In this document: piece after piece, positions 33,406 to 42,729 of the stretch | Position numbering within the stretch: position 1 is the first letter of the stretch | Layout: each line of letters begins with the position of its first letter | Notes under the pieces: model-generated | Databases searched by the model: none | What the model saw: the letters and a program-made list of their open reading frames with translations, nothing else | Told to the model about the DNA's origin: nothing | NCBI RefSeq assembly: GCF_014779795.1 | Contig: NZ_JACXZS010000005.1 | Span: forward strand, 124,001-188,000 | Length of the DNA stretch: 64,000 nt | Source: Microbacterium helvum | Lineage (GTDB): Bacteria; Actinomycetota; Actinomycetes; Actinomycetales; Microbacteriaceae | Direction of reading: 5' to 3' | Translations under genes and position numbers: made by a program

Positions 33406-35301
33406 ATGGCCCTTGCCGACATCTTCACCCGGACCGATGGGTCCACGCCCGCGATCACCGGATCGACCCGCCCGACGGCGGCTCGGACGTACGGCGAGCT
33501 GCCCACCGTCGCGGGCGAGGGCATGACCGCGCTGCGGGAGTGGGTCGACGAGATCGCGGCGCTGACCAAGCCCGCCCGCATCCACTGGGTCGACGGCTCG
33601 CGCGCCGAGAACGACGCGCTGCTGCGCGAGCAGGTCGAAGAGGGCAAGCTCATCAAGCTGAACCCCGAGTGGCGTCCGGGCTCGTACCTGGCGCGTTCGC
33701 ACCCGAGTGACGTCGCTCGCACCGAGGCTCGTACGTTCATCGCGTCGGAGCGCGAAGAGGATGCCGGTCCCACGAACAACTGGGCCGCCCCCGACGAGAT
33801 CCGCGCCACCATCACGCCGCTGTTCGACGGCTCCATGACGGGCCGCACGATGTACGTCGTGCCGTTCTCGATGGGTCCGGTCGGCGGTCCGCTGTCGCAC
33901 ATCGGCGTGCAGGTCACCGACAGCGCGTACGCCGTCACCTCGATCGGCATCATGACGCGCGTCGGCACCGACGTCCTGCGCGAGATCGCCGGCGGGGCGC
34001 CGTGGGTCAAGACGGTGCACAGCGTCGGGGCGCCGCTCGCCCCCGGCCAGGCGGATGTCGCCTGGCCCTGCAACGACGAGAAGTACATCGTGCACTTCCC
34101 CGAGACGCTCGAGGTGTGGTCGTACGGCTCGGGATACGGCGGCAACGCGATCCTCGCCAAGAAGTGCTTCGCGCTGCGCATCGCCTCGGTCATCGGCCGC
34201 GACGAGGGGTGGCTCGCCGAGCACATGCTGCTGATCCGCGTCATCGACCCTGCCGGTCGCGCATACCACATCGCCGCGGCGTTCCCGTCGGCGTGCGGCA
34301 AGACCAACCTTGCGATGCTGCGGCCGACGATCCCGGGCTGGCGCGTCGAGACCCTCGGCGACGACATCGCCTGGATCCGTCCCGGTGAGGACGGGCGACT
34401 GTGGGCGATCAACCCCGAGGCGGGCTTCTTCGGCGTCGCGCCCGGCACCGGCGAGTCGACCAACGTCACGGCGGTCGAGACGCTCTGGGGCAACACGATC
34501 TTCACGAACGTCGCACTGCGCCCCGACGGCGATGTGTGGTGGGAGGGGCTCACCGACGAGCCGCCGGCGGAGCTCACCGACTGGGAGGGCAATCCCTGGA
34601 CGCCGGCATCCGGTCGCCCCGCCGCGCATCCGAACTCGCGCTTCACCGTCGCCGCGGCGCAGTGCCCGCAGATCGCCGACGACTGGGACGCCCCGCAGGG
34701 CGTGCCGCTGGATGCGATCCTGTTCGGCGGCCGCCGCGCCACCAACGTGCCGCTCGTCGTCGAGGCCACCGACTGGACGCACGGCGTCTTCATGGGCTCG
34801 AACGTGTCGTCCGAGCGCACCGCCGCCGCCGAGGGCACCGTGGGCGAGCTGCGGCGCGACCCGTTCGCGATGCTGCCGTTCTGCGGCTACAACATGGCGG
34901 ACTACTTCGGCCACTGGCTGAAGGTCGGCCAGAAGCTGCGGTTCGACCGGGCGCCTCGCGTGTTCCAGGTCAACTGGTTCCGCAAGGGCACCGACGGCCG
35001 GTTCCTGTGGCCGGGCTTCGGCGACAACTCGCGCGTCATCGACTGGATCATCCGTCGCATCGAGGGCGAGGTGGGCGCGGTCGACAGCCCCATCGGCCGC
35101 CTGCCGCATCCCGAGGACCTCGACCTCGACGGCATCGACGTGCCGCAGGCCGACCTCGACGAGCTCTTCGCCGTCGACCCGCAGCTGTGGCTGCAGGAGG
35201 CGGACCTCACCGAGGAGTTCTACCGCACCTTCGAGGGCCGCGTCCCGGCGCCGCTGTGGGCCGAGCTGGCCGCACTGCGGTACCGCCTGCAGCGCGCCTG
35301 A
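33406..35301 (+). CDS. pckG: GTP-dependent phosphoenolpyruvate carboxykinase
   Basis: 631 residues. GTP-type PEPCK: P-loop with the reactive Cys [12 protein letters not shown] (about 293-304), substrate site [16 protein letters not shown], and [24 protein letters not shown] precedes the ATG. Converts oxaloacetate + GTP to PEP + CO2 + GDP for gluconeogenesis. Divergent from ramB with a shared 125-bp promoter region, so it probably responds to acetate-type carbon sources. A strong GC hairpin and the 35406 palindrome follow it. Confidence 0.98.
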   Translation: MALADIFTRTDGSTPAITGSTRPTAARTYGELPTVAGEGMTALREWVDEIAALTKPARIHWVDGSRAENDALLREQVEEGKLIKLNPEWRPGSYLARSHPSDVARTEARTFIASEREEDAGPTNNWAAPDEIRATITPLFDGSMTGRTMYVVPFSMGPVGGPLSHIGVQVTDSAYAVTSIGIMTRVGTDVLREIAGGAPWVKTVHSVGAPLAPGQADVAWPCNDEKYIVHFPETLEVWSYGSGYGGNAILAKKCFALRIASVIGRDEGWLAEHMLLIRVIDPAGRAYHIAAAFPSACGKTNLAMLRPTIPGWRVETLGDDIAWIRPGEDGRLWAINPEAGFFGVAPGTGESTNVTAVETLWGNTIFTNVALRPDGDVWWEGLTDEPPAELTDWEGNPWTPASGRPAAHPNSRFTVAAAQCPQIADDWDAPQGVPLDAILFGGRRATNVPLVVEATDWTHGVFMGSNVSSERTAAAEGTVGELRRDPFAMLPFCGYNMADYFGHWLKVGQKLRFDRAPRVFQVNWFRKGTDGRFLWPGFGDNSRVIDWIIRRIEGEVGAVDSPIGRLPHPEDLDLDGIDVPQADLDELFAVDPQLWLQEADLTEEFYRTFEGRVPAPLWAELAALRYRLQRA

Positions 35302-35348
35302 CCGGCTCGGTCGCGACCAGGTCTGCGGTCGTCGCCGAGCCTGTCGAG

Positions 35349-35391
35349 GCGGATGCCCCGGCCCCACCTGTGCGGTGGCCGGGGCATCCGC
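35349..35391 (+). terminator. Terminator after pckG
   Basis: GCGGATGCCCCGG and CCGGGGCATCCGC with an inner CCACC/GGTGG extension, followed by CTTCTTCT. The GGATGCC stem core is seen again. A GAGCCTGTCGAGG copy of the short dispersed motif lies just before it. Confidence 0.8.
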
Positions 35392-35405
35392 TTCTTCTGA
35401 GTCCG

Positions 35406-35464
35406 TTCACTTGCGCTGTGTGTACGCCGGAAGGCCGTAGAAGCGTACATTCAGCGCAAGTGAA
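35406..35464. repeat. 59-bp palindrome between pckG and ABC exporter
   Basis: TTCACTTGCGCTG (35406-35418) is exactly complementary to CAGCGCAAGTGAA (35452-35464); inside, GTACGC pairs with GCGTAC. The loop is about 15 nt. Its low repeat in this window and the distance from both genes suggest an operator-like or cruciform site rather than a terminator. No function assigned. Confidence 0.7.
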
Positions 35465-35509
35465 TTACTCGGCGGCGGCGCGACGGCAGCGGAACGCGCG
35501 GGCGTGGGG

Positions 35510-37603
35510 TCAGACCAGCAGCTGGTGCTTCGCCAGGTCACGGTAGAGCGGCGTCGACTGCACGAGCTCGGAGTGCGTGCCCTGGCCGACCACCCGGCCG
35601 TGGTCCATGACGACGATGTGGTCGCTGTCGACCACGGTCGAGAGGCGGTGCGCGATCACGATGAGCGTCCGTCCGGCCGCGACGGCGTCGATCGCGTCGC
35701 GCATGCGCTGCTCGTTGAGCCCGTCGAGCGACGAGGTCGACTCGTCGAGCAGCAGGATCGGGGGAGCGGCCAGCAGGGCCCGCGCGATCGCGAGCCGCTG
35801 GCGCTCGCCGCCCGACAGCATGACGCCGGACTCGCCCACCGGCGCGTCGATGCCGAGCGGGTTGCGATCGAGCACCTCGCCGAGGTTGACGGCGCGCAGC
35901 ACCTCTTCGCACTCGGCGTCCGAGGCCTCCGGTGAGGCGAGCCGCAGGTTGTCGCCGATCGTGCCGGCGAGGGTGGGGGCGTCCTGCTCGACGTAGCCGA
36001 GCTGCGCGCGCAGCGCGTCGCGGTCGAGGGTGCGCACGTCTTCGCCGCCCAGCAGGATCGCCCCGCCCGTCGGGTCGTAGAACCGCTCGATCAGCGCGAG
36101 CGTCGTGCTCTTGCCGGCACCCGACGGTCCGACGAGCGCCACTCGCGCGCCCCGGGGCACCTCGAACGACACGCCACGCAGCACGTCTGTCTCCGGAGAA
36201 GTGGATGCCGCGGCATCCTCCTCTCCGTCGGTGAAGGTGAGCGCAGCCGGCGCCACGTGCGCGCTCTCGAGCACCGCGAGCGCCTCGGACTCCGCCTTGC
36301 GGCGGGCCGCGACGACGTTCTCGGGGTAGCGGAACCGCACCTCGCGGAACTCGATCGCCGCGGCCTGGCGTTCGGGGGTCGCAAAGCGCGGGTTCCGGCC
36401 ATGCGATGCCGCAATCTGCGCCACCTCAGGCTCCTCGGCCTCGTGTTCAGGTGTCGCAGAGTGCGGGTTCGGGATGCCGGAAGCCGCAGTGTGCGCCACC
36501 TGAACCTCAGCGGCGCCCGGGCCGGCGGCATCCATTCCACGCACGCGCGCGGCGATCGCGGCGTCGTCCTGCGCCTCGGTCGGCAGATCGAGCACCTCTT
36601 GGATGCGGCCGAGAGCGCCCAGCGCCTGGTTGACAGAGGTGATGGCGCCGAAGAACGAGCCGAGCGGGGCGATCAGCATGAACAGGAACATGATGAACGT
36701 CACGAGGTTCGCGATCGACAGGGCACCGGTCGCGACGCGGAAGCCGCCGAGCCCGATGACCACGAGCAGCGACACCTGCAGCGCGATGCCGGCGATCGGC
36801 ACGACGAGCGCAGAGACCTTCGCGATGCGTACGCCGACCTCGAACGCCTCGGTGGCCTGGCCGGTCACCGCGGCGACCTCGCGTTCGGTGGCGCCCGACG
36901 CGCGCACCGTGCGGATCGAGCCGACGGCGCGCTCGACGCCCGAGGCGAGCTCGCCCACCTTCTCCTGCTGCTCGGTCGAGGCGGTGCGGATGCGGCCGCT
37001 CAGCGCGACGACGCCGACGACCGAGACGCCGATGACCAGCACGATGATCCCGAGCAGCAGCGGGTCGATGATCGCCATCGCGACGAGCGCGCCGGCGAAC
37101 AGCAGGGCGTTGCCGATCGAGTCGGCCAGGCCCTGCGTGAGCGCCGCGTAGAGGAGCGTCGTGTCGCTGCCCACGCGCGACACCAGATCGCCGGTGCGGC
37201 GCGCGTCGAACTCGCTGATGGGAAGGTGCAGGATGCGGGCGATCAGTCGTCGCCGGCTCGAATACACCACAGCCGTGCCGGTGCGCTGCAGCAGGTAGTG
37301 CTGGTAGCCCGAGATGAGCGACCCCAGGATCACGAAGCCCACGAGCGCCCAGACGAGCAGTCCCAGGTCGAGGTTCTGCTGGACGCGCGTGATCACCTGC
37401 CCCACCAGCAGCGGCTGCACGAGCGACGCGCCCGCGCTCAGGATGCTGAGCACGACCACGACGGCGATCGTGCCCTTGTGCTCGAACAGGTAGGGGAGCA
37501 GCTGGCGGAAGGTCGCGCGCGGCCCCTCCTGCTTGCCGCGCCGGGTGCGGCGGCCGCGGGCGGGTGCGGTGGCGGGTGCTTCGTCGAGTTCGGCGGAGGG
37601 CAT
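35510..37603 (-). CDS. ABC exporter, fused membrane and ATPase domains (multidrug/lipid type)
   Basis: 697 residues: a six-helix exporter membrane domain (from about residue 40) with FDARRTGDLVSRVGSDTT, and a C-terminal ATPase with Walker A VGPSGAGKSTTLAL (about 490), signature VMLSGGERQRLAIARALL, Walker B PPILLLDESTSSLD. Forms a homodimer. The linker between domains (about residues 366-411) is an insert encoded by two 62-bp REP-like units and reads as two related peptides ending SATPEH and FATPER. A second insert follows after RFRYPENVVAARRK before ETDVLRGVSF. ATG 37603 is 25 bp after the small HTH gene, likely one operon. Confidence 0.93.
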   Translation of the reverse strand: MPSAELDEAPATAPARGRRTRRGKQEGPRATFRQLLPYLFEHKGTIAVVVVLSILSAGASLVQPLLVGQVITRVQQNLDLGLLVWALVGFVILGSLISGYQHYLLQRTGTAVVYSSRRRLIARILHLPISEFDARRTGDLVSRVGSDTTLLYAALTQGLADSIGNALLFAGALVAMAIIDPLLLGIIVLVIGVSVVGVVALSGRIRTASTEQQEKVGELASGVERAVGSIRTVRASGATEREVAAVTGQATEAFEVGVRIAKVSALVVPIAGIALQVSLLVVIGLGGFRVATGALSIANLVTFIMFLFMLIAPLGSFFGAITSVNQALGALGRIQEVLDLPTEAQDDAAIAARVRGMDAAGPGAAEVQVAHTAASGIPNPHSATPEHEAEEPEVAQIAASHGRNPRFATPERQAAAIEFREVRFRYPENVVAARRKAESEALAVLESAHVAPAALTFTDGEEDAAASTSPETDVLRGVSFEVPRGARVALVGPSGAGKSTTLALIERFYDPTGGAILLGGEDVRTLDRDALRAQLGYVEQDAPTLAGTIGDNLRLASPEASDAECEEVLRAVNLGEVLDRNPLGIDAPVGESGVMLSGGERQRLAIARALLAAPPILLLDESTSSLDGLNEQRMRDAIDAVAAGRTLIVIAHRLSTVVDSDHIVVMDHGRVVGQGTHSELVQSTPLYRDLAKHQLLV
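36370..36506. repeat. Two 62-bp REP-like units inside the ABC exporter gene
   Basis: Units 36370-36431 and 36445-36506, 13 bp apart, like the pairs at 1895-2029 and 6960-7086. Closing arms read GCGCCACCTCAGG and GCGCCACCTGAAC. With the 13-bp spacer they keep the exporter reading frame open and add about 45 residues to its interdomain linker. Confidence 0.85.
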
Positions 37604-37628
37604 GGGTGTACCTCGTTCGTGAAGGGGC

Positions 37629-37844
37629 TTACCTTCGACCGTACTTCTTGTGGACGGCCTGTCTGCTCACGCCGAGGGCGCTCGCGATCGCCTGCCACGA
37701 GAAGCCGAGGTTGCGGGCCTTGCGCACCTGCACCTCTTCGGCGCGGGCGAGCTCCAGACGCACCGCGGCGAGGCGGTGCAGCTCTGCCAGCGGCTCACGT
37801 CCACCGGCGGCGCCGATGAGGGTCTGCAGGTCGTCACCGCTCAT
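37629..37844 (-). CDS. Small HTH transcriptional regulator
   Basis: 71 residues. MSGDDLQTLIGAAGGREPLA, then RKARNLGFSWQAIASALGVS and RQAVHKKYGRR: a C-terminal helix-turn-helix that ends the protein. ATG 37844 has GAGAGG seven bases before it; a longer frame to 37901 overlaps the operator and is less likely. It stands 25 bp before the ABC exporter on the same strand and is divergent from the second ABC system. The twin CGTCAACC palindromes sit right upstream, so it probably binds them and controls both exporters. Confidence 0.8.
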   Translation of the reverse strand: MSGDDLQTLIGAAGGREPLAELHRLAAVRLELARAEEVQVRKARNLGFSWQAIASALGVSRQAVHKKYGRR

Positions 37845-37895
37845 CGTGCTGCCTCTCGTGTCGAGCGGATGCTCCCCACGTGGTGAGGCATCCGT

Positions 37896-37941
37896 CGTCA
37901 ACCATAGTTGACGTCCGCCGGTCCGTCAACCGAGGTTGACG
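37896..37941. promoter_or_regulatory. Twin 18-bp palindromic operators between two ABC systems
   Basis: CGTCAACCATAGTTGACG (37896-37913) and CGTCAACCGAGGTTGACG (37924-37941). Both are palindromes of the form CGTCAAC-N4-GTTGACG, centres 28 bp apart. They lie between the minus-strand HTH gene and the plus-strand ABC ATPase gene. TAGTGT at 37966-37971, 6 nt before the ATPase GTG, is the likely -10 on the plus strand, so the second site is close upstream of its promoter. Confidence 0.8.
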
Positions 37942-37977
37942 CTGGGCCGTGTCGGCGGAGCGCGCTAGTGTGTTCCG

Positions 37978-38919
37978 GTGCCTGCCCCCGTGATCTCAGC
38001 GTCGAACCTCGCCAAGGCCTACAAGGTCAAAGGCAAGCCCGACTTCGTCGCCGTCGACGGACTCTCGTTCGAGGTGGCGCCGGGCGAGTCGTTCGGGCTG
38101 CTCGGGCCCAACGGGGCCGGCAAGTCGACGACCATGAAGATGATCGGCGCGGTCTCCACCCGCAGCGGCGGAGACCTGTCGATCCTGGGGCTCGACCCCG
38201 ACCGCTACGGCCCAGAGATCCGCTCGCGCCTGGGCGTCGTGCCGCAGCAGGACAACCTCGACGGCGAGCTCAACGCGCGCGAGAACCTCTACATCTACGG
38301 TCGCTACTTCGGGCTGCCGGGCAAGGTGTGCCAGCAGAAGGCCGATGAGCTGCTCGCGTTCGCGCAGCTCTCGGACAAGGCGAAGAGCAAGGTCGACGCG
38401 CTGTCGGGCGGTATGAAGCGCCGGCTGACGATCGCGCGCGGCCTCATCAACGACCCGCGCATCCTGCTGCTCGACGAGCCCACGACCGGTCTCGACCCGC
38501 AGGCGCGCCACGTGCTGTGGGACCGTCTGTTCCGCCTGAAGGAGCGCGGCACGACTCTCGTGCTGACGACGCACTACATGGATGAGGCCGAGCAGCTGTG
38601 CGACCGTCTCATCGTCGTCGACAAGGGCCGAATCATGGCCGAGGGGACGCCCGCCTCGCTCATCCGCGAGCACTCCAGCCGCGAGGTGCTCGAGGTGCGC
38701 TTCGGGTCTGACCGCAACCAGCAGGTCGCTCCGCAGCTGGAGGGCATCGGCGACCGGGTCGAGGTCCTGCCCGACCGCATCCTGGTGTACGCCCACAACG
38801 GCGAGTCCGCGCTCGAGGCCGTCACGCACCGGGGGCTGACCCCGCTCACCTCGCTCGTGCGCCGGTCGAGCCTCGAAGACGTGTTCCTGCGTCTGACCGG
38901 AAGGTCGCTGATCGAATGA
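37978..38919 (+). CDS. ABC-2 exporter ATP-binding protein (DrrA/NodI type)
   Basis: 313 residues from GTG 37978, leaderless-like. Walker A LLGPNGAGKSTTMKMIG (about 40-56), signature DALSGGMKRRLTIARGLI, Walker B ILLLDEPTTGLDPQ. C-terminal extension GLTPLTSLVRRSSLEDVFLR is typical of DrrA/NodI-like ATPases. It shares an ATGA overlap with the first permease. Probably drives export of a drug or cell-surface compound. Confidence 0.93.
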   Translation: MPAPVISASNLAKAYKVKGKPDFVAVDGLSFEVAPGESFGLLGPNGAGKSTTMKMIGAVSTRSGGDLSILGLDPDRYGPEIRSRLGVVPQQDNLDGELNARENLYIYGRYFGLPGKVCQQKADELLAFAQLSDKAKSKVDALSGGMKRRLTIARGLINDPRILLLDEPTTGLDPQARHVLWDRLFRLKERGTTLVLTTHYMDEAEQLCDRLIVVDKGRIMAEGTPASLIREHSSREVLEVRFGSDRNQQVAPQLEGIGDRVEVLPDRILVYAHNGESALEAVTHRGLTPLTSLVRRSSLEDVFLRLTGRSLIE

Positions 38920-39818
38920 GTGAGCGACCCGAAGGCGAAGGGATGCCGGCGGCCGCTGCCGCCGGGGCGACCGCGGCGGCGCACCCGACGACCGACGAAC
39001 TGCGCGCCGAGGCGATGGAGTGGGGCCGCAAGCCCCGGGGCCTGGGCACCTGGTACGTCACCGAGCACATGCTTCGCGCGATGCGCGCCTACGGCTGGAC
39101 GATCGTCGTCGGCGCGCTCGGGCAGCCGATCCTGTACCTGCTGGGGCTCGCGGTCGGTCTGGCGGCGCTCATCGGCGCTCCGATCCAGGACGGCGACCAG
39201 ACGGTCCCGTACCTCGTGTTCGTCGCACCTGCCCTGCTCATGACGGCGGCGATCTCGGTGGCGACCGAGGAGTTCTCGTTCCCTGTCGTCGCCGGGTTCA
39301 AGTGGCGGCGCTACTTCTTCGGGTTCAGCGCCTCGCCGCTGTCGCCCGGGCAGATCGCCGGCGGCGTGGTCATGGGCGCCACCGCCCGCATGTTCGTGGT
39401 GGTCGTCGCGTACTACGCGCTGATCTGGATCTTCGGCGCGGTGCCCGCGCCCGCCACCGGCTGGCTCATGATCCCGATCGGCCTGCTGGCGGGGCTGTCG
39501 TTCGGCATCCCGTACATGGCGTACGCGGCGTCGATCACCGAGGACAAGGGGCAGTTCGCCCTCGTCCAGCGGTTCATCTTCATGCCGATGTTCCTGTTCT
39601 CGGGCACGTTCTACCCGCTCGACACGCTGCCGCTGTGGCTGCAGTGGATCGGCTGGGTCTCGCCGCTGTGGCACGCGTCCGAGCTCGGCCGCATCGTGAG
39701 CTACGGCAAGCCCGCAGACCCGTTCGCGGTGCTCGTGCACGTCGTGTTCCTGCTCGTGCTGGCGGTGGGCGGCTACCTCGTCGCTCGACGGCTGTTCCAG
39801 AGGAGGCTCGGCGAATGA
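38916..39818 (+). CDS. ABC-2 type permease (DrrB/NodJ-like), first
   Basis: 300 residues. Polar, alanine-rich N-terminal about 50 residues, then six helices (GWTIVVGALGQPILYLLGLA, YLVFVAPALLMTAAISVA, FVVVVAYYALIWIFGAV and others). FIFMPMFLFSGTFYPLDTLP is the ABC-2 signature turn. ATGA overlap with the ATPase gene and with the next permease shows coupling. Forms a heterodimer with the second permease. Confidence 0.9.
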   Translation: MSERPEGEGMPAAAAAGATAAAHPTTDELRAEAMEWGRKPRGLGTWYVTEHMLRAMRAYGWTIVVGALGQPILYLLGLAVGLAALIGAPIQDGDQTVPYLVFVAPALLMTAAISVATEEFSFPVVAGFKWRRYFFGFSASPLSPGQIAGGVVMGATARMFVVVVAYYALIWIFGAVPAPATGWLMIPIGLLAGLSFGIPYMAYAASITEDKGQFALVQRFIFMPMFLFSGTFYPLDTLPLWLQWIGWVSPLWHASELGRIVSYGKPADPFAVLVHVVFLLVLAVGGYLVARRLFQRRLGE

Positions 39819-40633
39819 CCGTCCTGACCGAAGTGCCGGTCCGCTCCGGCGGCGTGCGTGCGCTGTGGGCCGGCAACCCGCAGGCCGTCGTCCAGCGCGG
39901 CCTCATCGCCGCGCGCTCGTCCAGCTGGGCGGTCGTGCTGTCGGGCTTCTTCGAGCCGGTGTTCTACCTGCTGTCGATGGGCATCGGCATGGGAGCGCTG
40001 ATCGGCGACGTCACGACGTCGAGCGGCGTCGAGGTGAGCTATGCGGCGTTCATCGCGCCCGCGCTGCTGGCGACCTCGGCGATGAACGGCGCGATCTACG
40101 ACTCCACGTGGAACGTCTTCTTCAAGCTCAACTACGGCAAGCTCTACGAGGGCATGCTGGCGACCTCGCTCGGCCCGCTCGACGTCGCGCTGGGCGAGAT
40201 CCTGTACGCGATGCTGCGCGGCCTGCTGTACGCGACCGGCTTCATGATCATCATGCAGCTGCTGGGGCTCAACCTCGCGTGGACGGCGATCCTCGCCATC
40301 CCCGCGGTGCTGCTCATCGCGTTCGGCTTCGCGAGCCTGGGCATGGCGGTCACGAGCTACATGAAGACGTTCCAGCAGATGGACTGGATCAACTTCGTGC
40401 TGCTGCCGATGTTCCTGTTCTCTGCGACGCTGTTCCCCATCACGGCCTACCCCGAGTGGATCCAGGCCATCATCATGGCGTTCCCGCTGTGGCACGGCGT
40501 CGAGCTCGTGCGCGGCCTGACCACCGGCATCCTCACTCCCGACATGTGGTGGCACGTCCTGTACTACGTCGTGATGGTCGCCGTCGGGCTGGTGTTCACC
40601 GCCAAGCGCCTGCGCGCGCTGTTCCTGGACTGA
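39815..40633 (+). CDS. ABC-2 type permease, second
   Basis: 272 residues with the same layout as its partner: FEPVFYLLSMGIGMGALIGD, SYAAFIAPALLATSAMNGAI, and NFVLLPMFLFSATLFPITAY. Start ATG 39815 overlaps the upstream stop (AATGA). Last gene of the three-gene transporter operon. Clearly paralogous with 38916-39818 by motif order. Confidence 0.9.
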   Translation: MTVLTEVPVRSGGVRALWAGNPQAVVQRGLIAARSSSWAVVLSGFFEPVFYLLSMGIGMGALIGDVTTSSGVEVSYAAFIAPALLATSAMNGAIYDSTWNVFFKLNYGKLYEGMLATSLGPLDVALGEILYAMLRGLLYATGFMIIMQLLGLNLAWTAILAIPAVLLIAFGFASLGMAVTSYMKTFQQMDWINFVLLPMFLFSATLFPITAYPEWIQAIIMAFPLWHGVELVRGLTTGILTPDMWWHVLYYVVMVAVGLVFTAKRLRALFLD

Positions 40634-40645
40634 CCGGCGCCGAGC

Positions 40646-42661
40646 TCAGAAGCGCCCGCCGCCGGACCGCCGAGAGCTCGACCGCGATCCGCTCGAGCGG
40701 CGGGACGAGCTCGACCCGCTCGAGCGGCGTGAGCTCGACCCCGACGACCTCCGGGAGAACGACGAGCGCGATGAGCTGCTCCAGCCGCTGCGCGAGGTGC
40801 CGGAGCCGTACCCCGAGCCGCCGTAGCCCGAGTCGTCGGAGCCGCCGAACAGCCGGCCCCAGACGCCGCCGTCCTCGGCCGCCTGCACGCCCGACTCGTC
40901 ACGCGGGCCGTTGACCTCGTCGCGGGCGATGCGATCGGCCCGGCCGCCGGCATCCGCCGCCGTGCGGGCGTGCGCGAGCGCGACCTCGGGATCGGAGGCC
41001 GCGGTCGCCGCCGCCAGCTCGCGCTCGGCCTCGGCGAGGCGCGTGCGCGCCAGGTCGCCGACGAGCGCCCGCCGCGGGGTGATGTACCCCGAGGCGGCGG
41101 AGATGATGCGCTGGGCGTTCTCGAGCGCCCGCGGCAGCTGTGCGGCAGCCCGTTCCCGCCGGGCGCGCTGGTCGCGCACCGACGAGAACGCCTGCGCGAG
41201 AGTCGCGTTCGCCCTCTCGACGGTGGTGAGGCTGTCCGCGGGTGTCGCGTCTGCGGCGGCGTCGAGTGCCGCCTGGGCGGCGGCCGCCGCGTCGGCGAGT
41301 CCGCTCGGCGCATCGGGGTAGGCGCGTGCTTCGGCGATGTCGGCGCGCAGGTCTGCGACGGCGGCATCCCGATCGCTCGCGATCTTCGGCAGCGACACCG
41401 CGAGCTGCTCGACGGTCCCGACCAGCTGATCGATCTGCCCCGCCGCCTGCTGTGCGGCACGCACGTCGACGGCGGCTTCGCCGGTGCGTCCGGCTCCCAG
41501 TCGCTCCCGCGCCTGGGCGAGCTCGTCGTCGACGAAGGCGAGCAGTGCGCGGGCGCGGGCGAGCGAGTCGCCGGCGCCCGAGACGGCCGCCGGTCCGTAC
41601 GTGGCTGAGAGGGAGGTGAGGGATGCCTCGGCCGCCCCGATCCGTCCCGGCAGCGCCGCGCGCTGCGCGGTGATCTGCTCGATGAGTCCGGGCGCGTGCC
41701 GCTCCAGGTCGCGCAGGGCGTCGAAGGCCTCGGACTGCGCGTCGAGCGCGGCATCGGTCTGCTCGCACAGCGTGCGGATGCGGTCCAGCCACGCGTCGGC
41801 GTCCGTGTCGGCATCCGGTTCCTCGTCTTCGAGGCGGGCGCGCAGTCCGAACGCCTCCGCGAGCTGAGTCCTTGCGGTGTCGAGTGTGGCGGCGAACTCG
41901 GCCGTCGCCTCGTCGCCGAACTGTGCGACCGCGAACCCGAGCTCCTGCGTGCTGGTCTTCACGGCATCGTCGGTGGCCACGAGCATCGCGCCGGCCTTGC
42001 TGCGCCGCTCGGCGCGCTCGCGCGCGGCGCGGCGCCGGGCACGGGCGCGTTCTCGAGCCGGGCGCGAGACGCGCAGCGCGATCCAGGCGCCGAGGCCGAG
42101 CACGACGGCGCCTCCGATGGCGACCGGCACGACAGGGAAGGGCGGGTCCAGCGTGTCGCCCATCGCCGTGGAGAACGACACGATGCCGTCGGCCCAGCGG
42201 TCGTCGCGCAGCGACGGCACGAGAGCGTCCGCGATCACGTCGTCGATCTGCTCGTTCGACAGCGCGAAGCCGTCGTCGACCGAGTAGGCGTAGTTGCGGT
42301 CGTCGATCGCGATCGCCAGGAGCAGGTCGTGCAAGCCCAGGCCGCTCAGCGACGCCGTCTCGGCCGCCCAGGCCGCGGGATCGCGCGGATCCTCGAACGT
42401 GTCGGTGACGACGACGTACAGCGCCTCGCCGGTGCGCGCGAACAGGGCGTCGAGCGACTCGTCCACGCGGTCGAGCTCGGCCGGGCTGAGGGTGCCGGTG
42501 GTGTCGGTGACGTACGCGCCTTCGACGTCGACGGGCTCACCGGCGCGTGCGGGGTCGGCGAAGGCACCCGCGATCGCCGACAGGGCGGCGAACCCGACGA
42601 CGAGGGCTGCCACGCCGGCGCGCAGCACGTCGAGGCGGAGGGGGAGTGAGCGCACAGTCAT
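40646..42661 (-). CDS. TPM-domain secreted/membrane protein with coiled-coil and Ser/Arg-rich tail
   Basis: 671 residues. Signal peptide (ALVVGFAALSAIAGAFADPA), TPM domain about 40-170 (VTDTTGTLSPAELDRVDESL, LLLAIAIDDRNYAYSVDDGF), one membrane helix near 175-195 (VPVAIGGAVVLGLGAWIALR), a long Ala/Asp/Glu/Arg helical region about 200-600 and a tail of Ser/Arg/Gly repeats. TPM proteins face outside; related ones help photosystem repair in plants, but bacterial function is unknown. This one is much longer than TPM-only proteins because of the helical and RS parts. Confidence 0.85.
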   Translation of the reverse strand: MTVRSLPLRLDVLRAGVAALVVGFAALSAIAGAFADPARAGEPVDVEGAYVTDTTGTLSPAELDRVDESLDALFARTGEALYVVVTDTFEDPRDPAAWAAETASLSGLGLHDLLLAIAIDDRNYAYSVDDGFALSNEQIDDVIADALVPSLRDDRWADGIVSFSTAMGDTLDPPFPVVPVAIGGAVVLGLGAWIALRVSRPARERARARRRAARERAERRSKAGAMLVATDDAVKTSTQELGFAVAQFGDEATAEFAATLDTARTQLAEAFGLRARLEDEEPDADTDADAWLDRIRTLCEQTDAALDAQSEAFDALRDLERHAPGLIEQITAQRAALPGRIGAAEASLTSLSATYGPAAVSGAGDSLARARALLAFVDDELAQARERLGAGRTGEAAVDVRAAQQAAGQIDQLVGTVEQLAVSLPKIASDRDAAVADLRADIAEARAYPDAPSGLADAAAAAQAALDAAADATPADSLTTVERANATLAQAFSSVRDQRARRERAAAQLPRALENAQRIISAASGYITPRRALVGDLARTRLAEAERELAAATAASDPEVALAHARTAADAGGRADRIARDEVNGPRDESGVQAAEDGGVWGRLFGGSDDSGYGGSGYGSGTSRSGWSSSSRSSFSRRSSGSSSRRSSGSSSSRRSSGSRSSSRRSGGGRF

Positions 42662-42729
42662 GATCGGCGCGAGTCTACCCACGGGCCGACGGCCGGCCGA
42701 TGGGGACGATTCCCCACGTGGCGGAACGG

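Noticed and set aside
31857..34838. Very long minus-strand ORF (about 990 codons) across ramB and pckG
   Set aside because: It is the opposite-strand shadow of pckG joined to an out-of-frame reading of ramB; high-GC DNA leaves such frames open and the peptide shows no domain.
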